A stretch of 64,000 nucleotides of DNA. Origin: Inquilinus sp. Marseille-Q2685 (GTDB lineage: Bacteria > Pseudomonadota > Alphaproteobacteria > DSM-16000 > Inquilinaceae). The DNA lies in NCBI RefSeq assembly GCF_916619195.1, contig NZ_CAKAKL010000001.1, forward strand, positions 186,001 to 250,000, written 5' to 3'. A model generated the notes under the pieces. It was not told the origin of the DNA and searched no databases. It saw only the letters and a list, made by a program, of their open reading frames with translations. Below, in pieces: positions 1-9,236 of the stretch; position 1 is the first letter of the stretch, and every line of letters begins with the position of its first letter. A program made the translations under genes and the position numbers.

Positions 1-187
1 CGGGTCGATCGACACCCAGGCGGCGGGCGAGTGGGGGCCCTTCGGCGCCGAGGGCGCGATGGGCTCCGCGCCCTTCGTCTCGGCGGTCGAGAACTTCTAC
101 ATGACGGACCCGATCACCCGCGCCTCGGAGACGATGGCGCAGTGCATCGACGAGATCCTGGGCCAGCACAAAGCGGCGGCGGAGTAA
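1..187 (+). CDS. nuoG: NADH-quinone oxidoreductase subunit G, C-terminal end (partial)
   Basis: Only the last 61 codons are in the window; the first whole codon is at position 2 and TAA lies at 185-187. The tail contains [18 protein letters not shown] followed by ETMAQC, the usual C-terminus of NuoG in complex I operons, ending in GQHKAAAE. NuoG is the iron-sulfur and molybdopterin-fold subunit of the peripheral arm of complex I. The next gene, nuoH, starts 7 bases later, as expected in a nuo operon. The catalytic part lies outside the window, so nothing can be said about it. Confidence 0.9.
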   Translation, partial: GSIDTQAAGEWGPFGAEGAMGSAPFVSAVENFYMTDPITRASETMAQCIDEILGQHKAAAE

Positions 188-194
188 CGCGGCG

Positions 195-1202
195 ATGGAC
201 TTCTGGAGCGGATACGCCTGGCCGACGGTTCTCGTCGTCCTTCAGATCATCGCGATCGTCCTGCCGCTGATCATCGCGGTGGCCTACCTGACCTATGCCG
301 AGCGCAAGGTGATGGCGGCGATGCAGCTGCGCCAGGGCCCGATGGTGGTCGGTCCCTTCGGCCTGCTGCAGCCGATCGCCGACGGCCTGAAGCTGCTGAG
401 CAAGGAGACGATCATCCCCTCCGGCGCCAACCGGATGCTGTTCATCCTGGCGCCGATGATCACCTTCTTCCTCAGCCTCGTGGCCTGGGCGGTGATCCCG
501 TTCGACGACGGCTGGGTGCTGGCCGACATCAATGTCGGCGTGCTGTACCTGTTCGCGATCTCCTCGCTCGGCGTCTACGGGATCATCATCGCCGGCTGGT
601 CCTCGAACTCGAAATACGCCTTCCTCGGCGGCCTGCGCTCCGCGGCGCAGATGGTGTCCTACGAAGTCTCGATCGGCTTCGTCATGATCACCGTGCTGCT
701 CTGCGTCGGGTCGCTCCGGATCTCGGACATCGTCCACGCGCAGCAGAACATCTGGTTCGCGATCCCGCTGCTGCCGATGTTCGTGATCTTCTTCATCTCG
801 GCGCTGGCCGAGACCAACCGCGCGCCGTTCGACCTGCCCGAAGGCGAATCCGAGATCACCGGCGGCTTCATGGTCGAGTACTCGTCCATGACCTACGCGC
901 TGTTCTTCCTCGGCGAGTACGCCAACATGATCCTGATGAGCGGGATGACCACCATCCTGTTCCTCGGCGGGTGGCTGCCGCCCTTCGGCATCGCGCCCTT
1001 CACCTGGATCCCCGGCGTGATCTGGTTCGTGGCGAAGATCCTCTTCTGCCTGTTCGTCTTCATCTGGGTCCGGGCGACGCTGCCGCGCTTCCGCTACGAC
1101 CAGCTGATGCGGCTGGGCTGGAAGGTGTTCCTTCCGTTCTCGCTGGCCTGGGTGGTCATCACCGCCGGCGTGCTCACCGCCTTCGGCTGGCTGCCGAACT
1201 GA
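195..1202 (+). CDS. nuoH: NADH-quinone oxidoreductase subunit H
   Basis: 335 residues, normal for NuoH/ND1, the membrane subunit of complex I that forms the quinone pocket at the join with the peripheral arm. About eight hydrophobic helices can be counted. The [16 protein letters not shown] signature follows the first helix, and the acidic quinone-site loop [17 protein letters not shown] is intact. It follows nuoG by 7 bases and precedes nuoI by 11, so it is co-transcribed with them. Confidence 0.98.
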   Translation: MDFWSGYAWPTVLVVLQIIAIVLPLIIAVAYLTYAERKVMAAMQLRQGPMVVGPFGLLQPIADGLKLLSKETIIPSGANRMLFILAPMITFFLSLVAWAVIPFDDGWVLADINVGVLYLFAISSLGVYGIIIAGWSSNSKYAFLGGLRSAAQMVSYEVSIGFVMITVLLCVGSLRISDIVHAQQNIWFAIPLLPMFVIFFISALAETNRAPFDLPEGESEITGGFMVEYSSMTYALFFLGEYANMILMSGMTTILFLGGWLPPFGIAPFTWIPGVIWFVAKILFCLFVFIWVRATLPRFRYDQLMRLGWKVFLPFSLAWVVITAGVLTAFGWLPN

Positions 1203-1213
1203 GAGGCCGAGAC

Positions 1214-1702
1214 ATGGCGTTCATCGACCGCACCGCCCGCAGCCTCCTGCTCAAGGAAATCCTGGGCGGCCTGGCGCTGACCTTCCGCTACATGTTCAAG
1301 CAGAAGGCGACGCTGAACTATCCGTTCGAGAAGGGCCCGCTGAGCCCGCGCTTCCGCGGCGAGCACGCGCTGCGCCGCTATCCCAGCGGCGAGGAGCGGT
1401 GCATCGCCTGCAAGCTGTGCGAGGCTATCTGCCCGGCCCAGGCCATCACCATCGAGGCCGAGCCGCGCGCCGACGGCAGCCGCCGCACGACGCGCTACGA
1501 CATCGACATGACCAAGTGCATCTATTGCGGCCTGTGCCAGGAGGCCTGCCCAGTGGATGCGATCGTCGAGGGACCGAACTTCGAGTTCGCGACCGAGACG
1601 CGCGAGGAGCTTTTCTACAACAAGGAGAAGCTGCTGCAGAACGGGGACCGCTGGGAAGCGCAGATCGCCGCGAACATTGCGGTCGACGCGCCTTACCGGT
1701 AA
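1214..1702 (+). CDS. nuoI: NADH-quinone oxidoreductase subunit I (2x 4Fe-4S ferredoxin)
   Basis: 162 residues. NuoI carries clusters N6a and N6b, which pass electrons towards the quinone site. Two ferredoxin motifs are visible: Cys63, 66, 69 and 73 ([11 protein letters not shown]) and Cys102, 105, 108 and 112 ([11 protein letters not shown]). The ATG at 1214 gives the usual [15 protein letters not shown] start. An upstream in-frame ATG at 971 lies inside nuoH and is not used. A 122-base gap separates it from nuoJ, the largest inside this nuo set; no gene is seen there. Confidence 0.97.
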   Translation: MAFIDRTARSLLLKEILGGLALTFRYMFKQKATLNYPFEKGPLSPRFRGEHALRRYPSGEERCIACKLCEAICPAQAITIEAEPRADGSRRTTRYDIDMTKCIYCGLCQEACPVDAIVEGPNFEFATETREELFYNKEKLLQNGDRWEAQIAANIAVDAPYR

Positions 1703-1824
1703 GACCCGCCGCGCCGCCTCGCCGGAGGATTCGGCCCGGCTCCCGCAAGGGGCCGGCGCCGCGTGAGGGGTAGAGCAACCGTGACCTCGAGCGTCCAGAT
1801 CGGGACGACAGGGAGCACCGTGAG

Positions 1825-2421
1825 ATGATCATCCAGGCCTTGGCCTTCTATCTGTTCGCCGCGATCACCGTGGCCTCCGCCGTGATGGTGATCTCGGCCC
1901 GCAACTCGGTGCACTCGGTGCTGTTCCTGATCCTCGCCTTCTTCAACGCGGCGGCGCTGTTCGTGCTGATCGGGGCGGAGTTCCTGGCGATGATCCTGGT
2001 CGTCGTCTATGTCGGCGCGGTCGCGGTGCTGTTCCTGTTCGTCGTGATGATGCTGGACATCAACTTCGCCGAGCTCCGTGCCGGCTTCCTGCGCTACCTG
2101 CCGGTCGGCGCGCTGATCGGCGTGGTGCTGCTGGTTGAGCTGTTCCTGCTCTACGGCTCGGTCGGCGGCCCGTCGATCCTGGCCGGGGCGGCGCAGCCCG
2201 GCCCGACCAACACGGCGGCGCTCGGCCAGCTGATCTACACGCAGTACGCCTTTCCGTTCCAGGCCGCGGGCCTCGTCCTCCTGGTCGCGATGATCGGGGC
2301 GATCGTGCTGACTCTGCGCCACCGCGCGGGCGTCCGCCGCCAGGTGATTTCGCAGCAGCTCGCGCGCCGGCGCGAGGAGGTGATGGTGATCAAGAAGATC
2401 GGCACCGGGGAAGGGGCCTGA
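1825..2421 (+). CDS. nuoJ: NADH-quinone oxidoreductase subunit J
   Basis: 198 residues with five hydrophobic helices, a membrane-arm subunit of complex I. The conserved stretch [19 protein letters not shown] in the third helix identifies NuoJ/ND6. The C-terminus after the last helix is basic (RHRAGVRRQ) and cytoplasmic. The stop lies 4 bases before nuoK, so translation is probably coupled. Confidence 0.97.
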   Translation: MIIQALAFYLFAAITVASAVMVISARNSVHSVLFLILAFFNAAALFVLIGAEFLAMILVVVYVGAVAVLFLFVVMMLDINFAELRAGFLRYLPVGALIGVVLLVELFLLYGSVGGPSILAGAAQPGPTNTAALGQLIYTQYAFPFQAAGLVLLVAMIGAIVLTLRHRAGVRRQVISQQLARRREEVMVIKKIGTGEGA

Positions 2422-2425
2422 CGCC

Positions 2426-2734
2426 ATGACGATCGGACTCGGGCACTACCTCGTCCTCGCGGCGATCCTGTTCACGCTCGGCATCTTCGGCGTGTTCCTG
2501 AACCGCAAGAACGTCATCGTCATCCTGATGTCGGTCGAGCTGATGCTGCTCGCCGTCAACATCAACCTCGTCGCCTTCTCGGTCGCCCTCGGCGACCTGG
2601 TGGGGCAGGTGTTCGCGCTGTTCGTGCTGACCGTCGCCGCCGCCGAGGCCGCGATCGGCCTCGCGATCCTCGTCGTCTACTTCCGGAACCGCGGCTCGAT
2701 CGCGGTCGAGGACATCAACATGATGAAGGGCTGA
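2426..2734 (+). CDS. nuoK: NADH-quinone oxidoreductase subunit K
   Basis: 102 residues and three helices, the size of NuoK/ND4L. The second helix has the conserved glutamate in [15 protein letters not shown], used in proton translocation in this family. It sits between nuoJ and nuoL with gaps of 4 and 10 bases. Confidence 0.97.
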   Translation: MTIGLGHYLVLAAILFTLGIFGVFLNRKNVIVILMSVELMLLAVNINLVAFSVALGDLVGQVFALFVLTVAAAEAAIGLAILVVYFRNRGSIAVEDINMMKG

Positions 2735-2744
2735 GGCGCCCCCG

Positions 2745-4691
2745 ATGGACATCGCCGCAATCTTCCTGCCGCTGGCCGGCTTCCTGATCGCAGGACTGTT
2801 CGGCCGCCTCATCGGCGACCGCGCCTCGATGGCCGTGACGACGCTCGCCGTCTGCGTCGCCTGCGTCATCTCCTGGTGGCTGTTCTTCGACGTCGCCATC
2901 GAAGGCAACGTCCGCACCCATTCGCTGCTGCTGTGGATCAGCAGCGGCACCTTCGTCGCCGACTGGGCGCTGAAGTTCGACACGCTGACCGCCGTGATGC
3001 TGATCGTGGTGAACACCGTCTCCGCGATGGTGCACATCTACTCGATCGGCTACATGTCGCACGACCATTCGAAGCCGCGTTTCTTCGCCTATCTCAGCCT
3101 GTTCACCTTCGCCATGCTGATGCTGGTGACCGCGGACAACCTGGTCCAGCTGTTCTTCGGCTGGGAAGGCGTCGGCCTGGCCTCCTACCTCCTGATCGGC
3201 TTCTGGTACGAGAAGGAAAGCGCCCGCGCCGCCGCGGTGAAGGCGTTCCTGGTCAACCGCGTCGGCGACTTCGGCTTCGCCCTCGGCATCTTCGCCGTCT
3301 ACAAGCTCTTCGGCACGGTGCGGTACGAGGAGATCTTCGCCGCCGCGCCGAGCCTGGTCGATGCCCGGATCAACTTCCTCGGCATGGACCTGCCGGGCCT
3401 GACCACCGCCTGCCTGCTGCTGTTCGTCGGCGCCATGGGCAAGTCGGCCCAGCTGGGCCTGCACACCTGGCTGCCGGACGCGATGGAAGGCCCGACCCCG
3501 GTCTCGGCCCTCATCCACGCGGCCACCATGGTCACCGCCGGCGTCTTCATGCTGTCGCGCATGTCGCCGCTGTTCGAATACGCCCCGGACGCGCTGGCCG
3601 TGGTCTGCGTCATCGGCGCGCTGACCGCCTTCGTCGCCGCGACGATCGGCCTGACCCAGTTCGACATCAAGCGGGTCATCGCCTATTCGACGATGAGCCA
3701 GCTCGGCTACATGTTCTTCGCCATCGGCGTCTCGGCTTACCAGGCGGCGATCTTCCACCTGATGACGCACGCCTTCTTCAAGGCGCTCTTGTTCCTCGGC
3801 GCCGGCTCGGTGATCCACGCCATGGGCGGCGAGCAGGACATGCGCAAGATGGGCGGCATCTGGAAGCTGATCCCCTGGACCTACGCCCTGATGTGGATCG
3901 GCAGCCTGGCGCTGGCCGGCATCGGCATCCCGGGCGTGTTCGGCTTCGCCGGCTTCTATTCGAAGGACATGATCCTCGAGGCGTCCTGGGCCGCCCACAC
4001 CAATGTCGGCGCCTTCGCCTACTGGCTCGGCATCCTGGCGGCGGTGATGACCGCCTTCTACAGCGGCCGCCTGCTGTTCCTGACCTTCCACGGCAAGCCG
4101 CGCGCCGATCACCACACCATGGATCATGTCCATGAATCCCCGCCGGTGATGCTGGTGCCGCTCCTGATCCTCGGCACCGGCGCGGTGCTGGCCGGCCTGA
4201 TCGGCTACGACGTCTTTGTCGGCGAGGGGCGCGAGCACTTCTGGCGCGAGGCGATCCTGGTGCTGCACGGCCAGGACAGCATCGAGGAGGCGCACCACGT
4301 CGCCCTCTGGGTCAAGCTGCTGCCGCTGGTCGCCGGGCTGATCGGCCTCGCCGCCTCCTGGGTCTTCTACATCCAGGCGCCGGGGCTGCCGGGCGCGGTG
4401 GTGCGGGCGTTCAAGCCGATCCACCAGCTGTTCTTCCGCAAGTGGTACTTCGACGAGATCTACGACGTCCTCTTCGTCAAGCCGGCCTTCGTCCTCGGCC
4501 GCGCCTTCTGGAAGGGCGGCGACGGCGCGATCATCGACCGGCTCGGGCCGGACGGCATCGCCGCCACCTCGATCGGCGTCGCCCGGCGGGCCAGCCGGCT
4601 CGAGAGCGGATATGTCTACCACTATGCCTTCGTCATGGTGATCGGCGTGGTCGCGCTGGTCTCCTGGTATGTCCTCGGCGGCCGGATCTGA
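2745..4691 (+). CDS. nuoL: NADH-quinone oxidoreductase subunit L
   Basis: 648 residues, the largest antiporter-like proton-pumping subunit of complex I. The N-terminal part has WEGVGLASYLLIGFW. The antiporter core has LPDAMEGPTPVSALIHA, followed by a lysine-containing helix and STMSQLGYMF. The long C-terminal tail, about residues 540-648, corresponds to the lateral helix and last membrane helix. A long reading frame on the opposite strand (2715-7178) is only an antisense shadow of nuoL-nuoN. Confidence 0.98.
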   Translation: MDIAAIFLPLAGFLIAGLFGRLIGDRASMAVTTLAVCVACVISWWLFFDVAIEGNVRTHSLLLWISSGTFVADWALKFDTLTAVMLIVVNTVSAMVHIYSIGYMSHDHSKPRFFAYLSLFTFAMLMLVTADNLVQLFFGWEGVGLASYLLIGFWYEKESARAAAVKAFLVNRVGDFGFALGIFAVYKLFGTVRYEEIFAAAPSLVDARINFLGMDLPGLTTACLLLFVGAMGKSAQLGLHTWLPDAMEGPTPVSALIHAATMVTAGVFMLSRMSPLFEYAPDALAVVCVIGALTAFVAATIGLTQFDIKRVIAYSTMSQLGYMFFAIGVSAYQAAIFHLMTHAFFKALLFLGAGSVIHAMGGEQDMRKMGGIWKLIPWTYALMWIGSLALAGIGIPGVFGFAGFYSKDMILEASWAAHTNVGAFAYWLGILAAVMTAFYSGRLLFLTFHGKPRADHHTMDHVHESPPVMLVPLLILGTGAVLAGLIGYDVFVGEGREHFWREAILVLHGQDSIEEAHHVALWVKLLPLVAGLIGLAASWVFYIQAPGLPGAVVRAFKPIHQLFFRKWYFDEIYDVLFVKPAFVLGRAFWKGGDGAIIDRLGPDGIAATSIGVARRASRLESGYVYHYAFVMVIGVVALVSWYVLGGRI

Positions 4692-4700
4692 GAGTGACCC

Positions 4701-6221
4701 ATGGGTAATTGGCCGATCCTCTCGCTCGCCACCTTCCTGCCGCTGGTCGGGGCCGCGCTGATCCTGCTCCTGGCCCGCGGCAGCGAGGCCGCCGTGGCCG
4801 CCACCTCCCGCTGGGTGGCGCTGTGGACCACGCTCGTCACCTTCGCGCTCACGGTCGCCATCTGGCTCGGCTTCGACCCGACCGCGGTCGGCTTCCAGAT
4901 GGAAGAGAAGGTGGCCTGGTTCCCGGACCTCAACATCGCCTACCACATGGGCGTCGACGGCATCTCGGTGCTGTTCGTCGTCCTGTCGGCCTTCCTGATG
5001 CCGATCTGCATCCTCGCCAGCTGGGAGAGCATCCACAGCCGGGTGAAGGAGTACATGGTCTCGTTCCTGATCCTCGAGACCATGATGATCGGCATGTTCT
5101 GCGCGCTCGACTACGTGCTGTTCTACGTCTTCTTCGAAGGCGTGCTGATCCCGATGTTCGTGATCATCGGCATCTGGGGCTCGGGCGAGCGCCGCATCTA
5201 CGCCGCCTTCAAGCTGTTCCTGTTCACGCTGCTCGGCTCGGTGCTGATGCTGGTGGCGCTGCTGGCCATGTACGTCCAGGCCGGCACCACCGACATTCCG
5301 ACGCTGCTGGCGACGGATTTCGGCTACGACATGCAGGTCTGGCTGTGGCTGGCCATGTTCGCCTCCTTCGCCGTGAAGGTGCCGATGTGGCCGGTGCACA
5401 CCTGGCTGCCGGACGCGCATGTCGAGGCGCCGACCGCGGGCTCGGTGATCCTGGCCGGCGTGCTGCTGAAGATGGGCGGCTACGGCTTCCTGCGCTTCTC
5501 GATCCCGATGCTGCCGGAGGCGACGGCGCTGCTGACGCCGCTGGTCTACGGCCTGTCGATCGTGGCGGTCATCTACACCTCCCTCGTCGCCCTGGCGCAG
5601 GAGGACATGAAGAAGATGATCGCCTATTCCTCGATCGCGCATATGGGCTTTGTCACCGCCGGCATGTTCTCGCTGACCCAGCAGGGCGTCGAGGGCTCGA
5701 TCTTCCAGATGCTCAGCCACGGCGTGGTCTCGTCGGCGCTCTTCCTCTGCGTCGGCGTGGTCTATGACCGGCTGCACACCCGCGAGATCGCGCGCTACGG
5801 CGGCCTGGCCACCAACATGCCGAAATACGCCGTGTTCTTCATGATCATGCTGCTCGGCTCGGTCGGCCTGCCGGCCACCTCGGGCTTCGTCGGCGAGTTC
5901 ATGATCCTGCTCGGCCTGTTCCAGGTGAACACCTGGGTCGCGACCCTGACCGCGACCGGCCTGGTGCTGGGCGCCACCTACATGCTGCTGCTGTACCGCA
6001 AGGTCATCTTCGGCGAGATCACGCGCGAGGATGTGCGGAAGATGGCCGATCTCAGCCCGCGCGAGATCGCCCTCTTCGTGCCGCTGGCCCTGGTGGTGCT
6101 GTGGATGGGCATCTACCCGTCCAGCTTCCTGAATGTGATGTCGGTCTCGGTCGACCACCTCATCACTCAATACCACGCCGATCTCGGCCGCGCCGGCGCG
6201 GTCGCGGTGGCCGTCCGCTGA
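4701..6221 (+). CDS. nuoM: NADH-quinone oxidoreductase subunit M
   Basis: 506 residues, one of the three antiporter-like membrane subunits of complex I. Recognisable parts are FFEGVLIPMFVIIGIWG with the conserved helix-5 glutamate, HTWLPDAHVEAPTAGSVIL, and YSSIAHMGFVTAG. Nine bases separate it from nuoL and 18 from nuoN, consistent with one transcript. Confidence 0.98.
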   Translation: MGNWPILSLATFLPLVGAALILLLARGSEAAVAATSRWVALWTTLVTFALTVAIWLGFDPTAVGFQMEEKVAWFPDLNIAYHMGVDGISVLFVVLSAFLMPICILASWESIHSRVKEYMVSFLILETMMIGMFCALDYVLFYVFFEGVLIPMFVIIGIWGSGERRIYAAFKLFLFTLLGSVLMLVALLAMYVQAGTTDIPTLLATDFGYDMQVWLWLAMFASFAVKVPMWPVHTWLPDAHVEAPTAGSVILAGVLLKMGGYGFLRFSIPMLPEATALLTPLVYGLSIVAVIYTSLVALAQEDMKKMIAYSSIAHMGFVTAGMFSLTQQGVEGSIFQMLSHGVVSSALFLCVGVVYDRLHTREIARYGGLATNMPKYAVFFMIMLLGSVGLPATSGFVGEFMILLGLFQVNTWVATLTATGLVLGATYMLLLYRKVIFGEITREDVRKMADLSPREIALFVPLALVVLWMGIYPSSFLNVMSVSVDHLITQYHADLGRAGAVAVAVR

Positions 6222-6239
6222 TCCGGGGATCCGATCGCC

Positions 6240-7706
6240 ATGGTGTCTCTTCCCGATCTGATGCCGGCCCTGCCGGAGATCTTCCTGGCCTGCGCCGGCA
6301 TGGCGCTGCTGCTGATCGGTGTCTTCCTGGGCGAGCGTTCGACCCGGATCGTCGCCTCGCTCGCGGTCATGTCCTTCATCATCGCGGGCGCCTTGCTGCT
6401 GATGGGGCCGGGCGGCCGCGCGGTGACCTTCAGCGGCATGTTCGTCGCCGACGGTTTCGCCGTGTTCATGAAGATCCTGGTGCTGGTCGGCTCGGCGCTG
6501 GCGCTGATCATGTCGCTCGACTACCTCGAGCATGAGGGCATGTCGCGCTTCGAGTATCCGGTGCTGTTCGTGCTGGCCACCGTCGGCATGATGCTGATGG
6601 TCAGCGCCAACAACCTGATCTCGCTGTATCTCGGCCTCGAGCTGCAGAGCCTGTCGCTCTACGTCGTCGCCGCCTTCAACCGGGATTCGGAGCGGTCGAG
6701 CGAGGCCGGCCTGAAGTACTTCGTTCTCGGCGCGCTGTCCTCGGGCCTGCTGCTGTATGGCGCCTCGCTGGTCTACGGCTTCCTCGGCACCACCGGTTTC
6801 GACGCCCTGGCCCAGGCCCTGTCCGGCCAGGCCGCCTCGGGCGGGGTGCTCGGCGGCACCTCGATGGGCGTGATCATCGGCCTCGTCTTCGTCTGCGCCG
6901 CCCTGGCCTTCAAGGTCTCGGCCGTGCCGTTCCACATGTGGACGCCGGACGTCTACGAAGGCGCGCCGACCCCGGTCACCGCCTTCTTCGCGGCGGCCCC
7001 GAAGGTGGCGGCCATGGCGCTGTTCGTCCGCGTCCTGGTCGAGCCCTTCGGCCATCTCACCAGCCAGTGGCAACAGATCATCGTCGCCGCCTCGGCCCTG
7101 TCCATGATCCTCGGCGCCTTCGCCGCGATCGCGCAGACCAACATCAAGCGGCTGATGGCCTATTCCTCGATCGGCCATGTCGGCTTCGCGCTGCTCGGCC
7201 TCGCCGCCGGCACGCAGCAGGGGATCACCGGCGTAATCGTCTACATGGCGATCTATATCCCGATGAGCCTCGGCGCCTTCGCCGTGATCCTGTCGATGCG
7301 GATCAACGGCAAGCAGGTGGAGGGGATCCAGGATCTCGCCGGCCTCGGCAAGACCAGCCCGGGCCTGGCCTTCGCCCTCGTCATCATGATGTTCTCGATG
7401 GCCGGCATCCCGCCGCTGGCCGGCTTCTTCGCCAAGCTCTACGTCTTCCGCGCGGTGATCGAGCAGGGCTTCATCGTGCTGGCCGTCATCGGCGTGCTGG
7501 CCAGCGTGGTGTCGGCGGTCTACTACCTGAAGATCATCCGGGTGATGTATTTCGACGAGCCGAAGATCGCCTTCGACAAGCCGGAAGGAGCTGCGATCCC
7601 GGCGATCCTCGCCGTCTCGACCCTGTTCATCGTGGTGTTCTGGCTGCTGCCGGCACCGCTGACCGGGGCAGCCCAGGCGGCCGCGGCCAGCCTGTTCGGG
7701 GGCTGA
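6240..7706 (+). CDS. nuoN: NADH-quinone oxidoreductase subunit N
   Basis: 488 residues, the third antiporter-like proton-pumping subunit. The family motif [17 protein letters not shown] and the [14 protein letters not shown] helix are intact. It closes the complex I operon. Its TGA overlaps the ATG of the next gene by one base (TGATG), so birA and the genes behind it may be read from the nuo transcript. Confidence 0.98.
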   Translation: MVSLPDLMPALPEIFLACAGMALLLIGVFLGERSTRIVASLAVMSFIIAGALLLMGPGGRAVTFSGMFVADGFAVFMKILVLVGSALALIMSLDYLEHEGMSRFEYPVLFVLATVGMMLMVSANNLISLYLGLELQSLSLYVVAAFNRDSERSSEAGLKYFVLGALSSGLLLYGASLVYGFLGTTGFDALAQALSGQAASGGVLGGTSMGVIIGLVFVCAALAFKVSAVPFHMWTPDVYEGAPTPVTAFFAAAPKVAAMALFVRVLVEPFGHLTSQWQQIIVAASALSMILGAFAAIAQTNIKRLMAYSSIGHVGFALLGLAAGTQQGITGVIVYMAIYIPMSLGAFAVILSMRINGKQVEGIQDLAGLGKTSPGLAFALVIMMFSMAGIPPLAGFFAKLYVFRAVIEQGFIVLAVIGVLASVVSAVYYLKIIRVMYFDEPKIAFDKPEGAAIPAILAVSTLFIVVFWLLPAPLTGAAQAAAASLFGG

Positions 7707-8449
7707 TGAATATCGCCCTGCCGCAGGGCTGGCGGCTCGACGCGCGGGACCGCGTCGGCAGCACCAATGACGAGGCGCGGGCGCTCGCCGTGGCGGGCGC
7801 CCCGCACGGCACCATCGTCTGGGCCCGGCGGCAGGACGCGGCCCGGGGGCGGCGCGGCCGCGCCTGGTCCTCGCCGGAAGGCAATCTCGCCTGCTCGGCC
7901 ATCCTGCGGCCGGACATCCCCTTCGCCCGGGCCGGGGAGCTGACCTTCGTCGTCGGCGTCGCCCTGGCCGATGCGGTCGCCGGCTTCGGGGTCGAGCCGA
8001 AGCTGAAATGGCCGAACGACGTGCAGATCGCCGGCGACAAGCTGGCCGGCATCCTGCTGGAGGCCGCGGTGGCGACGGACCGGTCGGTCGACTGGATCGT
8101 CGCCGGCACCGGCGTGAACATCGCGCACCATCCTCAGCTCGCCGACTACCATGCCACCAGCCTGCACGCCGCCGGCGCGCGGGACGCCACGGTCGAGGCG
8201 GTGCTGGAACGCTACACTGCGGCGCTGGACCGCCGCCTGGCGGAATGGCGCGAGGAGGGCTTCGACGCCACCCGGGCGGCCTGGCTGGGCCGCGCCGTCG
8301 GCCTCGGCGCCCGCATCAAGGTAAGGCTGGAGACCGAGACGCTGGAGGGCGTCTTCGAGCACATCGACCCCAGCGGCGCTCTGATCTTGCGCACCGACAC
8401 CGGCCGGCACAGCATCACCGCAGGCGACGTCTTCTTCGGGAGGGGCTGA
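7706..8449 (+). CDS. birA: Biotin--[acetyl-CoA-carboxylase] ligase
   Basis: 247 residues. The enzyme makes biotinyl-AMP and transfers biotin to the carrier lysine of acetyl-CoA and related carboxylases. Visible motifs are VGSTNDEARA, the adenylate loop RRGRAWSSPEGNLACS, and KWPNDVQIAGDKLAGIL. The protein starts directly with the catalytic domain and has no N-terminal helix-turn-helix, so it is a single-function ligase and not a biotin repressor. The TGATG overlap with nuoN fixes the start. The nuoN-birA-coaX-rnj order is common in alphaproteobacteria. Confidence 0.95.
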   Translation: MNIALPQGWRLDARDRVGSTNDEARALAVAGAPHGTIVWARRQDAARGRRGRAWSSPEGNLACSAILRPDIPFARAGELTFVVGVALADAVAGFGVEPKLKWPNDVQIAGDKLAGILLEAAVATDRSVDWIVAGTGVNIAHHPQLADYHATSLHAAGARDATVEAVLERYTAALDRRLAEWREEGFDATRAAWLGRAVGLGARIKVRLETETLEGVFEHIDPSGALILRTDTGRHSITAGDVFFGRG

Positions 8450-8450
8450 G

Positions 8451-9236
8451 ATGCTTCTCGCCATCGATGCGGGCAACACCAACATCGTCTTCGCGGTGTT
8501 CGACGGCGCCCAGCAGAAGGGCCAGTGGCGCATCGCCACCGACAGCCGCCGCACCTCCGACGAATACGCCGTCTGGCTGGTCTCGCTGATGCAGATGCGG
8601 GGGCTGCGTCCGGTCGACGTCACCCGCTCGATCCTGTCCAGCGTGGTGCCGGCCGCCACCTTCAACCTGGCCAAGCTGTGCCGCGACCATTTCGGCACCG
8701 ACCCGATGCGGGTCGGCGACCCGTCGGTCCAGCTCGGCATCAAGAACCTGTTGCTGAATCCGCGCGAGGCCGGGGCCGACCGCCTGGTCAATGCCGTTTC
8801 CGCCGGCGCTACCTATCCCAAGCCGCTGATCGTGGTCGACATCGGCACCGGCACCACCTTCGACGTGGTCAACGCCGACGGCGACTTCGTCGGCGGCATC
8901 ATCGCCCCGGGGCCGCAGCTCGCGCTCGACGCGCTGCACAAGGTCGCGGCCCAGCTGCCCAAGGTCGAGATCGTGCGGCCGGAGCGGGTGATCGGCCCCG
9001 GCACCATCCCGGCCATGCAGTCCGGCATGTTCTGGGGCTATCTCAGCATGATCGAGGGCCTGATCACCCGCATCAAGGCCGAGCTGTCGCCGACTGGCAC
9101 GCCGCCGGTCACGGTGATCACCACGGGCGGCCTCGGTAGCGTTTTCGCCCAGGCGACCGATATGATTGATCACATCGACAGCGAACTGACCCTGCGCGGA
9201 TTGCGCCTCATCTACGAGCGAAACGCCACCACATGA
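8451..9236 (+). CDS. coaX: Type III pantothenate kinase
   Basis: 261 residues. It phosphorylates pantothenate in the first step of coenzyme A synthesis. The ASKHA-fold phosphate motif LAIDAGNTNIVFAVFDG is at the N-terminus, with GADRLVNAV and DIGTGTTFDVV in the middle. These mark the CoaX type, which is unrelated to CoaA. It follows birA by one base and overlaps rnj by 4 bases (ATGA). Confidence 0.96.
   Translation: MLLAIDAGNTNIVFAVFDGAQQKGQWRIATDSRRTSDEYAVWLVSLMQMRGLRPVDVTRSILSSVVPAATFNLAKLCRDHFGTDPMRVGDPSVQLGIKNLLLNPREAGADRLVNAVSAGATYPKPLIVVDIGTGTTFDVVNADGDFVGGIIAPGPQLALDALHKVAAQLPKVEIVRPERVIGPGTIPAMQSGMFWGYLSMIEGLITRIKAELSPTGTPPVTVITTGGLGSVFAQATDMIDHIDSELTLRGLRLIYERNATT

Noticed and set aside
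2715-7178. A 1487-codon frame on the minus strand across nuoL-nuoN
   Set aside because: It is an antisense shadow caused by the GC-rich third-position bias of the nuo genes; the translation is low-complexity (rich in H, D, Q, R) with no domain.
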